Source of the DNA: an uncultured Sutterella sp.
Lineage (GTDB): Bacteria > Pseudomonadota > Gammaproteobacteria > Burkholderiales > Burkholderiaceae_F
Reading direction: 5' to 3'
NCBI GenBank assembly: GCA_905212345.1
Contig: CAJMEC010000024.1
Span: 1-25,909, forward strand
DNA length: 25,909 nucleotides
The notes beneath the pieces were generated by a model. It was not told the DNA's origin. It searched no databases and saw nothing but the letters and a program-made list of their open reading frames with translations. Positions 1 through 7,944 of the stretch are shown here, piece after piece. The stretch's first letter is position 1; the number at the start of each line of letters is the position of its first letter. The position numbers and the translations under genes were made by a program.

Positions 1-763
1 CAACCTTGGGCATATGTTCCAAGCGGTCAGCAATCAATCCGCCAATCGTTTCGCAGTGACAATCTTCATCCGTATTGATTTCAGTGGAGAAGAATTCGTT
101 GAATTGTTCAATTTCCGTGAGCGCCTTCACACGCCAACATCCGTGCTTGGTATCTTCCAAGATATTGTCGGCATCCTCATCGACTTCGTCGAATTCATCA
201 TCGATTTCGCCCACGATTTGCTCGAGCACATCTTCAATCGTAATCAACCCGGAGACGCTGCCAAACTCATCGACCACAATGGCCATGTGATTGCGCTCGA
301 GTTTGAAGTCGCGCAAAAGATCATTCAACGGCATGCTCTCAGGAATAAATTTGGCCGGACGCAAATGCTCACGAGCTTTAAAGGTCGGATCAATCAAGAC
401 GCGCAAAATGGTCTTAGCGTGCAAAATGCCGATCACGTTGTCACGGTCATCATCCAAAATGACTGGGAAACGCGAGTGACCAGCCTCGATCATCCGAGGC
501 AGCCAAACATCTTTACTTTCACTTAAATCCACAATCTGCATCTGAGAGCGGGGCACCATTAGGTCACACGCTCTCAGGTTGGAAAACTGCATGACGCCTT
601 CCATCATCTTCAGAGCGGAATCGTCAATGAGCTTTTGTTCGTTGGCTTCGTGAAGCGTATCGATAAAGTCTTCACGCGTGGGAGTATGAAAAACGCCCGA
701 GAGGCGCTCAAAGAATGTGCGGTGTTTGGAAGCTCCCGCCTTAAGCGGTGGTTCTGTACTCAT
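1..763 (-). CDS. corC: CorC/YbeX-type CBS-domain protein, C-terminus cut by window edge
   Basis: Reverse-strand frame, open from ATG at 763 to the window edge (254 codons, no stop), so the C-terminus is missing. It begins MSTEPPLKAG and has no membrane segment, like the soluble CorC/YbeX branch and unlike HlyC/YtfL proteins with an N-terminal DUF21 domain. A CBS pair follows: MVPRSQMQIVDL at about residues 66-77, then HSRFPVILDDD and VIGILHAKTIL, and the second repeat with NHMAIVVDEFGSVSGLITIED, the classic CorC-family signature (split here by a few residues). The start of the CorC_HlyC domain follows. Family members are linked to magnesium/cobalt homeostasis; YbeX has also been linked to ribosome metabolism. 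In relatives the gene directly follows ybeY; here the two are about 6.7 kb apart because of an insert. No convincing Shine-Dalgarno precedes the ATG. The plus-strand open frame over this region is a shadow. Confidence 0.93.
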   Translation of the reverse strand, partial: MSTEPPLKAGASKHRTFFERLSGVFHTPTREDFIDTLHEANEQKLIDDSALKMMEGVMQFSNLRACDLMVPRSQMQIVDLSESKDVWLPRMIEAGHSRFPVILDDDRDNVIGILHAKTILRVLIDPTFKAREHLRPAKFIPESMPLNDLLRDFKLERNHMAIVVDEFGSVSGLITIEDVLEQIVGEIDDEFDEVDEDADNILEDTKHGCWRVKALTEIEQFNEFFSTEINTDEDCHCETIGGLIADRLEHMPKV

Positions 764-943
764 GTATTTTTAGTGAATTAAACAACAAGAAATTTAATGT
801 TATCAGGGATTTCGCCTTCTTGCACAGCACTGCCAACGCTATTGCCCGTCAGCAACAAATACACAAACTTACAAGCCTTTTTCTTATTGAGCTTTAGAAA
901 ACAATCCTTTGGCGTGACAATTTGAATTTAATACCCATACAAA

Positions 944-965
944 AATCCTCATTCCACTGAGGATT
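944..965. repeat. Second copy of the terminator hairpin
   Basis: AATCCTCA / TGAGGATT, an 8-bp perfect stem with a 6-nt loop (TTCCAC). Sequence and spacing closely resemble the hairpin at 974-1001, so this looks like a tandem duplication of the terminator hairpin, possibly a back-up terminator. Confidence 0.5.
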
Positions 966-973
966 ATTGTGCT

Positions 974-1001
974 AAAAATCCTCAGTTGACTGAGGATTTT
1001 T
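974..1001 (-). terminator. Rho-independent terminator of the ATPase gene
   Basis: Perfect 13-bp inverted repeat (AAAAATCCTCAGT / ACTGAGGATTTTT) with a 2-nt centre, so at least the innermost pair opens into the loop. It is A/T-flanked on both sides and can work in both directions. It starts 14 nt past the stop of the minus-strand ATPase gene and shields the downstream corC from island transcription. Confidence 0.7.
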
Positions 1002-1014
1002 GACATTCTGATGA

Positions 1015-2370
1015 CTAAAAGCTACCAAGCATATCCTTTGGAGATAAACCTAAAAACACTTTTTCCCAGTTTTTAAACTCATTATGTGCGTTTAAAAAAG
1101 TCTCCGATTTCATGCGTAGGCGAAGTTCATCGTATTTTTTTGCGTTGGTTTTAACTTCTGCAAACAAGACACGCTTTTTTAAGCGATCCAGCGCTACCAG
1201 ATCAATTTCGTTTTCGCCACGACGATCCCACCAGCCACCTACTGGGTTCCAATCTCCGCTTTCCAACAGTCTCTGCCGAAACCAATCTTCAAGTGTTCGA
1301 CCTAAATAAGTTGGCAGCGCCTTTTGTGTCGATTCGATCAAAGCTGACCACTGTTGTAATTCCATTCGAGCCTGGCTTTCTTCATCGCACAAAAAAGTTA
1401 ACCAGAAACGAATATAAGGATCCTTTATTCGATAGCGGGTTAACCTTGAATTCTTCTCTTCAAGAAAGGGATTGACTCGGGAAACCAAACCAAAAAGAGT
1501 TTCCAAACGGTTGAGATACGGAGAAATATCTGTGTCAATCCCATTTTGAAGTTCTGTTCGCTTGCTTCGGCCTGAAATAAGCTCTTTTAAAATTTCGTGA
1601 TAAACGGAGGCCGAAAAGCGGAATTCATTTGCCAACATTGTTTGGCCTTCAGCACGCAGCCACGATCCTCTTTCCGAATAAAGAAATTGAAGCATTTCTT
1701 TTTCTGTCAATGCCCCGGCGTCCACCAAAAGCTCCACATAACGAGCCACGCCTCCTGTGAGCGCATAAAAGAGCAATAAATCTTTTTTCATACCTTGTGG
1801 ACGATAATCCTCAAAAATTTGCCCCATCAGAGACGTATTAAACGGACGGATCGTCATCAACTGGTCTGCACGACCAAAAAGAGGCTCACTATGGCTACCA
1901 AAGATTCTTTCCATGGCCGATTGAATGGATCCGCTCATAATAAGAAGAAGTTGAGCGCCTGACTTTCCTAAATCCCACACACGCTGTAATTCAGACCAAA
2001 AATTCTCCGCCTGTTTCTCAAGCGCCTGGCATTCATCTAAAACCAAAACCAAGGGTTGAGTTTTGGAACACTCCAACAACCAGCCAATAGCATCAGCTAA
2101 TTTGGATAACGCAGGCGGAAACCGAATCGATAAATGTTCAGAAGCCATTGCCACTAATGATCGAGTCATTGCCTCTTCACTACTCATCCCCGTCACAAAA
2201 TAATATAAAAAGGGGGCGGAAATACCTTGAAATGCTTTTTGAATAAGAGTGGTTTTGCCAATGCGCCGTCGCCCTGTCACCACTGCCATACGAGCGACTT
2301 TCGTTGCTTGAGTGGTCTGAAATTGCCAACGCAAGGAATCCATTTCTTCTTGACGGCCGTAGAACTTCAT
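1015..2370 (-). CDS. AAA-type ATPase with C-terminal DUF234-like PD-(D/E)XK nuclease domain
   Basis: An ATPase of the 'mostly archaeal' AAA family (PF01637-like) with a C-terminal DUF234-type domain. In the 451-aa form it begins MKFYGRQEEMD, as such proteins usually do. Walker A is GRRRIGKT (33-40), Walker B is LVLVLDE (107-113), and an SGS follows at about 146-148. A winged-helix-like middle region leads to a C-terminal nuclease pattern: E361, then EIDLVA (D390) and AEVK (E405, K407), a readable PD-(D/E)XK active site. The frame extends to ATG 2397, but TATAAT at 2405-2400 ends only 2 nt before that codon, which would put the transcript start inside it. AAGAGAG sits 7 nt before ATG 2370, so I prefer 2370. 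The gene is divergent from the giant helicase across a shared palindromic operator. Function is unknown; members occur in mobile and defence-rich loci, and a link to the helicase is inferred from position only. Confidence 0.85.
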   Translation of the reverse strand: MKFYGRQEEMDSLRWQFQTTQATKVARMAVVTGRRRIGKTTLIQKAFQGISAPFLYYFVTGMSSEEAMTRSLVAMASEHLSIRFPPALSKLADAIGWLLECSKTQPLVLVLDECQALEKQAENFWSELQRVWDLGKSGAQLLLIMSGSIQSAMERIFGSHSEPLFGRADQLMTIRPFNTSLMGQIFEDYRPQGMKKDLLLFYALTGGVARYVELLVDAGALTEKEMLQFLYSERGSWLRAEGQTMLANEFRFSASVYHEILKELISGRSKRTELQNGIDTDISPYLNRLETLFGLVSRVNPFLEEKNSRLTRYRIKDPYIRFWLTFLCDEESQARMELQQWSALIESTQKALPTYLGRTLEDWFRQRLLESGDWNPVGGWWDRRGENEIDLVALDRLKKRVLFAEVKTNAKKYDELRLRMKSETFLNAHNEFKNWEKVFLGLSPKDMLGSF

Positions 2371-2399
2371 TTTCTGCTCTCTTAAACTCTTTTTCATAA

Positions 2400-2405
2400 A
2401 TTATA
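2400..2405 (-). promoter_or_regulatory. -10 box of the ATPase gene
   Basis: Perfect TATAAT on the minus strand, touching the edge of the palindromic operator. No good TTGACA-like box lies 16-18 bp upstream; that position falls inside the operator, consistent with regulated transcription. Confidence 0.45.
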
Positions 2406-2446
2406 CAAAATTTGTAGCTAAAAACTTTGTAGCTACAAATTTTGTA
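2404..2446. promoter_or_regulatory. Palindromic operator between the divergent ATPase and helicase genes
   Basis: Perfect 17-bp inverted repeat, TACAAAATTTGTAGCTA (2404-2420) and TAGCTACAAATTTTGTA (2430-2446), with a 9-nt spacer. Nested in it are a perfect 14-bp palindrome TTTGTAGCTACAAA (2426-2439) and a direct repeat TTTGTAGCTA (2411-2420 and 2426-2435). It fills the 66 bp between the two longest divergent frames and overlaps the minus-strand -10 box. Repeated TTTGTA/TACAAA half-sites are what a dimeric or cooperative DNA-binding repressor would use. The binding protein is unknown. Confidence 0.6.
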
Positions 2447-2463
2447 GAAATTTAGAATTCAAG

Positions 2464-5400
2464 ATGAGTTCTTCCTTTCTATCAACTGTCAATCAGCTAA
2501 TCCTCTACAATAAAACATTATCGGTTCGCTATTTTTTGCAAACCATGGACAAGTGTGTTGTATTTTTTGATTGCGAGTTTGCCAAGGCTGACCAGCGACT
2601 CTACGATGCAGGAGCCATCTCAACTGATGGGGCAGTCTTTCACGGCGCGGAAGTTTCTAAATTTCGGGACTTTCTTGAGCGGGCCGATATACTGTGCGGT
2701 CATAATATTCTTGCCCATGACTTAAAACTCCTTAAACCCCTTTTTAGTTCCTCCCTTGGCGGTCTTTTTCAGAAAATACTGGCCAAGCCTTTTGGCCACA
2801 AAAAGACTCCGCTAAAAATTGACACTCTTTACCTTTCTGCACTGCTTTTTCCTAAAAAGCCATATCACCGTTTGGTTAAAGATGAAAAGCTCATTACAGA
2901 GGAGCTTTGTAATCCCGTCAACGACGCTCGGAAATGTCAAACACTTTTTCTCGAAAGTGTTGAAACATTCCGTGCACTCCCCGCTTTTATGCAGGTTATT
3001 TTCTATGGGCTATTAAACAAACAGGAAGCTTTTGAGGGATTTTTTGACTATCTCGGTTATCACACGGATTTTCAAAATTTAGCACCCTTCATTAAGGACC
3101 ACTTTGAAGGAAAAATTTGCTCTCATGCAGACATTGAAACTCTGGTTAAAGAAAGGCCTTTAGAGTTAGCCTTCTGTCTGTCACTCATTAATACCGATGA
3201 TAAAACATCAATATTTCCGGCTTGGGTCTTAAAAAACTTCCCCTCTGTTGAGGCAATCTTTAAACAACTGCGTTTCACACCATGCGCGCAAGGGTGCTCC
3301 TATTGCCACACGCACCTTAACGTTCGTCAGGCTCTGAAACGCTTTTTTGGCTTTGATGAGTTTAGGACCTATAACGGCGAACCGCTACAAGAAAAAGCCG
3401 CCGATGCTGCCGTGCACGCAGAGTCATTGCTCGCTATTTTCCCCACCGGAGGCGGAAAATCACTGACCTTTCAATTGCCCGCCTTAATGGCAGGAGACGC
3501 CTGCCACGGATTAACCGTCGTATTAAGCCCTCTTCAATCTCTCATGAAAGACCAAGTAGACCATTTAGTGGCCGCGGGGATTTCTGATGCAGTCACCATC
3601 AACGGTCTATTGGATCCGATTGAACGAGCGCAAAACTTTGACCAAATTTATAACGGCAACGCCAGCCTTTTGTATGTATCGCCCGAGCAATTACGTTCGC
3701 GTACACTGGAAAAAGCACTTCTTTCCCGCCATATCGAGCGCTTTGTCATTGATGAAGCGCACTGTTTTTCTGCCTGGGGACACGATTTCCGTGTGGATTA
3801 TCTCTATATCGGAGACTTCATTCGAGAATTACAGGAGAAAAAAGGTGGCATACGTATTCCGGTGTCATGTTTTACCGCAACGGCCAAACAAAAGGTCGTA
3901 CAAGATATCCGAGACTACTTCAAAGAGAAGCTTGACCTTGATTTAAAACTCTACGTTTCACAGGCCGCTCGAGAAAATCTGCACTATTCTGTCTGGCATG
4001 TGGAAGATGATGATAAAAAGTATGCCAAGCTAAGGGAGTTGATCGAACAGAAAAGCTGTCCGACGATTGTTTACGTCTCAAGGGTGGATGCAACTGAAAA
4101 TTTAGCCCAACGTCTCAATAAAGATGGATTTAGTGCTTTGCCTTATAACGGCAAAATGGCATCTGAAGACAAAACAAAGAACCAAGAGGCTTTTTTAAGC
4201 GATCAAGTCAGAATTATGGTGGCCACCAATGCCTTCGGCATGGGGGTGGATAAAAAAGATGTCGGCCTTGTCATCCACTATGACATCTCCTCGTCTCTTG
4301 AAAACTATGTACAAGAAGCGGGACGAGCTGGACGTGATCCTGCGCTCTCGGCTGAATGTCACATTCTCTTTAATGAAAATGATCTCAATAAACACTTCCT
4401 TCTTCTGAATCAAACGAAACTGAGCATGAGTGAAATTCAGCAAGTTTGGAAGGCCATCAAAGATCACACCAAACGAGGCCCCAGGCTGACATGCTCTGCA
4501 TTGGAATTAGCCCGTTGGGCAGGATGGGATCGAGAGTCTCATGAGTTGGAAACCGGCATTAAAACAGCCTTGGCCACATTGGAGCTTGCGGGCTACATCA
4601 AGCGTGGACAAAATGTTCCTCATATTTACGCGACAAGCTTAAAAGTCGCAAGCGTGATAGAAGCCAACTCCAAAATTGATACCTGCCCACTTTTTACAAA
4701 TGACACAGACCGACAAGTCGCTAAACGTATTATTGGCTCTCTTATCTCAAGTCACTCAATCGCTCAGGCTGGTAACGATGAAGCAGAATCCCGAGTAGAT
4801 TATCTGGCAGACCGTTTGGGAATTGAAAAAGGCGAAATCATTCGCATCATCAGTCTCTTGAAAGAAGGTGACTTACTGCGTGATGATATGGATATGTCGG
4901 CTTATATCTTTAAGTCTGACACCGAAAAGAAATCATTTAATGTCCTTAGGAATTTCACGGCTCTGGAACAATTCCTCATCACCGAACTTTCTCCCTTTAC
5001 TGATGAGCGTATCCACAATCTCAAAGAGTTAAATGCCAAAGCGCAGGAAGCGGGCTTATCGTCCAGTATTAAGAAAATTCGAACAATCTTTTATTACTGG
5101 AAGATCAAAAGCTTTTTTGAAAAGATTACCAATTGCGGCAATAACCACATCAAGTTCACCACCAATGAGAAAACAAAACAATTAGCCGACGCATGCTTGG
5201 CTCGTGCAATGCTTTGCGACTTCATTTTGAAAGAGCTTTTTGAGCGTGCCTCTGAACAAAAGTCTGAAAAAGATCAGCAGGATCGACTGGCCGTTAATTT
5301 CTCTGTCATTTCACTTCAAAAAAAGTATTGTCAAACAAGCGGCCTTTTTGAAAATAAAGCTACGCAAAAAGCCGTCGAAGATGCGCTGCTCTATCTATCC

Positions 5401-7431
5401 AAAATTGATGCGCTTCGAATTGAAGGCGGATTTTTAGTCCTTTATAACGGCCTCTCCATTACCCGTCTTGAATTGAGTAACCTCAGAAAATATAAGCGAT
5501 CAGACTATCAACAACTTGACGATTACTATGAACAGAAAATTCAACAAATTCATATTGTCGGGCAATTTGCCAACTTGATGTTGAAAAACTACGACGCCGC
5601 CTTGCAGTACGTACACGATTACTTTTACGTGGACTACCGAGATTTCATCAATAAATATTTCAAAGACAATAAAGCGGATCTGTCACGCACCATTACGAAA
5701 AAGCTTTATCAAAAACTTTTCGGTTCTTTATCGGAAAAGCAACTTGCAATTATTAACGATCACACATCTCAGCACATTGTGGTTGCGGCAGGCCCCGGAA
5801 GCGGCAAGACTCGGGTACTGGTTCATAAATTGGCCGCATTATTGCTCATGGAAGATGTCAAACGGGATCAACTCCTTATGTTGACCTTTTCTCGGGCGGC
5901 TGCCACGGAATTTAAACAGCGTCTGATTGATTTGACTCACTCTGCAGCTTTCTATGTCGAAGTAAAGACTTTTCATTCATACTGCTTCGATCTTTTGGGA
6001 CGACCCGGCACACTGAATGAAGCTGACAATGTCGTTAAAAAAGCGGCAGAAATGATTCGGCAAGGGGATGTAGAACAAGACAAAATCACAAAAAGTGTTC
6101 TGGTTATCGATGAAGCCCAGGATATGAGTGAAGACGACTTTGCCCTGGTTGAAGCCCTCATGCAAAGAAATGAAACCATGAGAGTGATTGCCGTTGGCGA
6201 TGATGATCAGAATATTTATGCTTTCAGGGGATCAGATTCCAAGTTTATGAGAGAACTCCTCTCCAAATATGACGCAATGCAATACGAGCTTACGGAAAAT
6301 TTTAGAAGCGCTCGTCATATTGTGGACTTTTCCAATGCCTATGCTTCTAGCATCACCACACGAATGAAAACGAAACCAGCTGTTGCTCACCGTGACGTTT
6401 CCGGACAAGTGACATTGATTCACCATCATGGGCACCACTTTGAAAAAGCGATTATCGACGAACTCTCAGAGAGCAAAGAAACTAAAGACTGTGCCGTTTT
6501 GACTTCCACCAATGAAGAGGCGGCTTTGATTTTTAATGCTCTGCAAAAAGCAGGACTTAATGCCAAACTTATTCAAAGCAGGGGAGACATTCATTTATAC
6601 AATCTTCTGGAGATTCGCTCATTCTTGGTCTACCTTCAAAAACGCCTTCAAGGAGATCCTATTGTTAGTCGTCGATTATGGAATTTTGCCAAGGTCGCTC
6701 TGCAGTCCCGATTCTATCAAAGCCGGCTTTTACCCAATTGCCTACGCTTAATCCAACTTTTCGAAAGCGTTACACCACGAGAAATTTATTTTTCCGATTT
6801 TGAAGAGTTTGTTCGCGAGTCTCAACTGGAAGATACGTTTGATGATGATCAGGGGAAAATTTTTGTCTCAACCATTCACAAAGCCAAAGGGCACGAATTC
6901 AGCACTGTACATATATTTCTTGACAACGTGACGGACGACACTGATGAAGAACGACGCAAGTTATACGTCGGCATGACTCGCGCTAAAAATTCACTCTACA
7001 TCCACCACAGCGGCACTCTTTTTAGTTCCATCAAAACGGAAAGTCTTAACCGAATTGAGGACAGAAAGCATTACGACAAACCTTCTGAAATTGTTTTGAA
7101 CCTCACACTTTCTGACGTTAACTTAGGATTTGTTACCGGGAAAAAAGAAGAACTCTGTCAACTTCGTAGCGGTCAAATTTTATCTTTTAGGAATAAACTA
7201 TTTACGACTAAACTCAATGGCCAAATTTGTGCCTGCGCCTATCTATCAAAGGCATTCCAAGAGAAACTCCTGAAATATCGTCAAATGGGTTATTCCCCCA
7301 TTCGCGCTGTAATCAATTTTATTGTCGCATGGAACAACAAAGAAACAGGCGAGACTGAAGCGATCGTATTGCCTAACCTCTACTTGACCCAAAAGAAAAC
7401 AGGCCACTCAGAAAGTGACCTGCAAAACTAA
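2464..7431 (+). CDS. Giant fusion: DnaQ-like exonuclease, Cys/His cluster, RecQ helicase, UvrD-type helicase
   Basis: A 1655-aa protein. Exonuclease (about 28-165): VFFDCEF (D36, E38), GHNILAHD (H80, D86), IDTLYLSALLFP (D120) and NPVNDA (D154) match DEDD exonucleases, but C149 replaces the usual motif-III His. A cluster C274-C278-C281-H284 could bind zinc. SF2 RecQ core: FPTGGGKS (326-333), LSPLQSLMKDQV, DEAH (430-433) followed by CFSAWGHDFR, TATA, and QEAGRAGRDP (617-626); then a winged-helix-like region without the RecQ zinc cysteines. SF1A UvrD/PcrA-type core: AGPGSGKT (1109-1116), IDEAQD (1215-1220), GDDDQNIYAFRG (1245-1256), LTENFRS, STIHKAKGHEF and YVGMTRAKN (1501-1509). A unique C-terminal domain ends the protein. 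Expected activities are 3'-5' DNA unwinding by two motors and possibly exonucleolytic trimming. ATG 2464 has no Shine-Dalgarno; MDKCVVFF at 2545 is a good alternative, as the fold starts there. Related large RecQ proteins are, from memory, mostly known in Bacteroidota, suggesting transfer. Confidence 0.9.
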   Translation: MSSSFLSTVNQLILYNKTLSVRYFLQTMDKCVVFFDCEFAKADQRLYDAGAISTDGAVFHGAEVSKFRDFLERADILCGHNILAHDLKLLKPLFSSSLGGLFQKILAKPFGHKKTPLKIDTLYLSALLFPKKPYHRLVKDEKLITEELCNPVNDARKCQTLFLESVETFRALPAFMQVIFYGLLNKQEAFEGFFDYLGYHTDFQNLAPFIKDHFEGKICSHADIETLVKERPLELAFCLSLINTDDKTSIFPAWVLKNFPSVEAIFKQLRFTPCAQGCSYCHTHLNVRQALKRFFGFDEFRTYNGEPLQEKAADAAVHAESLLAIFPTGGGKSLTFQLPALMAGDACHGLTVVLSPLQSLMKDQVDHLVAAGISDAVTINGLLDPIERAQNFDQIYNGNASLLYVSPEQLRSRTLEKALLSRHIERFVIDEAHCFSAWGHDFRVDYLYIGDFIRELQEKKGGIRIPVSCFTATAKQKVVQDIRDYFKEKLDLDLKLYVSQAARENLHYSVWHVEDDDKKYAKLRELIEQKSCPTIVYVSRVDATENLAQRLNKDGFSALPYNGKMASEDKTKNQEAFLSDQVRIMVATNAFGMGVDKKDVGLVIHYDISSSLENYVQEAGRAGRDPALSAECHILFNENDLNKHFLLLNQTKLSMSEIQQVWKAIKDHTKRGPRLTCSALELARWAGWDRESHELETGIKTALATLELAGYIKRGQNVPHIYATSLKVASVIEANSKIDTCPLFTNDTDRQVAKRIIGSLISSHSIAQAGNDEAESRVDYLADRLGIEKGEIIRIISLLKEGDLLRDDMDMSAYIFKSDTEKKSFNVLRNFTALEQFLITELSPFTDERIHNLKELNAKAQEAGLSSSIKKIRTIFYYWKIKSFFEKITNCGNNHIKFTTNEKTKQLADACLARAMLCDFILKELFERASEQKSEKDQQDRLAVNFSVISLQKKYCQTSGLFENKATQKAVEDALLYLSKIDALRIEGGFLVLYNGLSITRLELSNLRKYKRSDYQQLDDYYEQKIQQIHIVGQFANLMLKNYDAALQYVHDYFYVDYRDFINKYFKDNKADLSRTITKKLYQKLFGSLSEKQLAIINDHTSQHIVVAAGPGSGKTRVLVHKLAALLLMEDVKRDQLLMLTFSRAAATEFKQRLIDLTHSAAFYVEVKTFHSYCFDLLGRPGTLNEADNVVKKAAEMIRQGDVEQDKITKSVLVIDEAQDMSEDDFALVEALMQRNETMRVIAVGDDDQNIYAFRGSDSKFMRELLSKYDAMQYELTENFRSARHIVDFSNAYASSITTRMKTKPAVAHRDVSGQVTLIHHHGHHFEKAIIDELSESKETKDCAVLTSTNEEAALIFNALQKAGLNAKLIQSRGDIHLYNLLEIRSFLVYLQKRLQGDPIVSRRLWNFAKVALQSRFYQSRLLPNCLRLIQLFESVTPREIYFSDFEEFVRESQLEDTFDDDQGKIFVSTIHKAKGHEFSTVHIFLDNVTDDTDEERRKLYVGMTRAKNSLYIHHSGTLFSSIKTESLNRIEDRKHYDKPSEIVLNLTLSDVNLGFVTGKKEELCQLRSGQILSFRNKLFTTKLNGQICACAYLSKAFQEKLLKYRQMGYSPIRAVINFIVAWNNKETGETEAIVLPNLYLTQKKTGHSESDLQN
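7400..7422 (-). terminator. Probable terminator of the miaB-phoH-ybeY operon, inside the helicase 3' end
   Basis: CAGGCCACT / AGTGACCTG stem (one mismatch) with a 5-nt loop, followed on the minus strand by GTTTTCTTTTGG. It lies about 40 nt past the ybeY stop and within the last codons of the convergent helicase gene. Confidence 0.5.
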
Positions 7432-7460
7432 ACCGTTAACTCACCTAAGATAAATCCCAT

Positions 7461-7943
7461 TTATTTTTTGAAGTGAAATTTTTTCTTCTTTCCTGTCAGC
7501 AAAATTCGATCTTCATACGGGTTATCAAAACCAAGTTCTAAAAGCGCTCCGATTTCTTTATCTTCCATCGCATTGGCTTCGTTATATTCCATGTGATCGT
7601 AACCGTGCGCGTGCAATGCACCGTGAATAAGTAAGTGAGCCAAATGCTCATCAAAGGACTTATTCTGGCTTTTAGCTTCATTAATAAGAACTGGCACACA
7701 AATGACGAGATCAGCAATGGCAACCGGCTCATGCTGATAGTCAAAGGTCAGGACATTCGTTGCGTAATCCTTGTGGCGATATTGAGCGTTCATCTCACGC
7801 CCCTCTTCCTCGCCCACAAACATGACGTTTAATTCCGTATCCCGCTCAATCGCTGCCTTCACCCATTTTTTCATCTTCTTTTTGGAAGGAAGCTTGAATT
7901 CGCCGTGTTCAAAAATATTGAGCTTAAGTTTCGATTTGGACAT
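7461..7943 (-). CDS. ybeY: Endoribonuclease YbeY (rRNA maturation)
   Basis: A 160-aa zinc-dependent RNase of the UPF0054/YbeY family, which acts in 16S rRNA 3'-end maturation and ribosome quality control. The signature HGALHAHGYDH (His107, His111, His117) gives the three zinc ligands, and the upstream block NAQYRHKDYATNVLTF is also family-typical. The frame runs 16 codons further upstream, but that overlaps phoH. ATG 7943 is preceded by AGAGGA at proper distance, lies 1 nt after the phoH stop, and gives the normal family length. The Lys-rich tail GKKKKFHFKK is intact. It is translationally coupled to phoH. The usual next gene, corC, is displaced by the helicase/ATPase insert. Confidence 0.95.
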   Translation of the reverse strand: MSKSKLKLNIFEHGEFKLPSKKKMKKWVKAAIERDTELNVMFVGEEEGREMNAQYRHKDYATNVLTFDYQHEPVAIADLVICVPVLINEAKSQNKSFDEHLAHLLIHGALHAHGYDHMEYNEANAMEDKEIGALLELGFDNPYEDRILLTGKKKKFHFKK

Positions 7944-7944
7944 G

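Noticed and set aside
14..526. 170-codon plus-strand frame
   Set aside because: It is the antisense of corC, whose protein matches CBS/CorC motifs throughout; this frame shows no recognisable domain.
2506..2511. TACAAT as a -10 box for the helicase, favouring the start at 2545
   Set aside because: No acceptable -35 hexamer lies 16-18 bp upstream; kept only as a weak argument in the start discussion.
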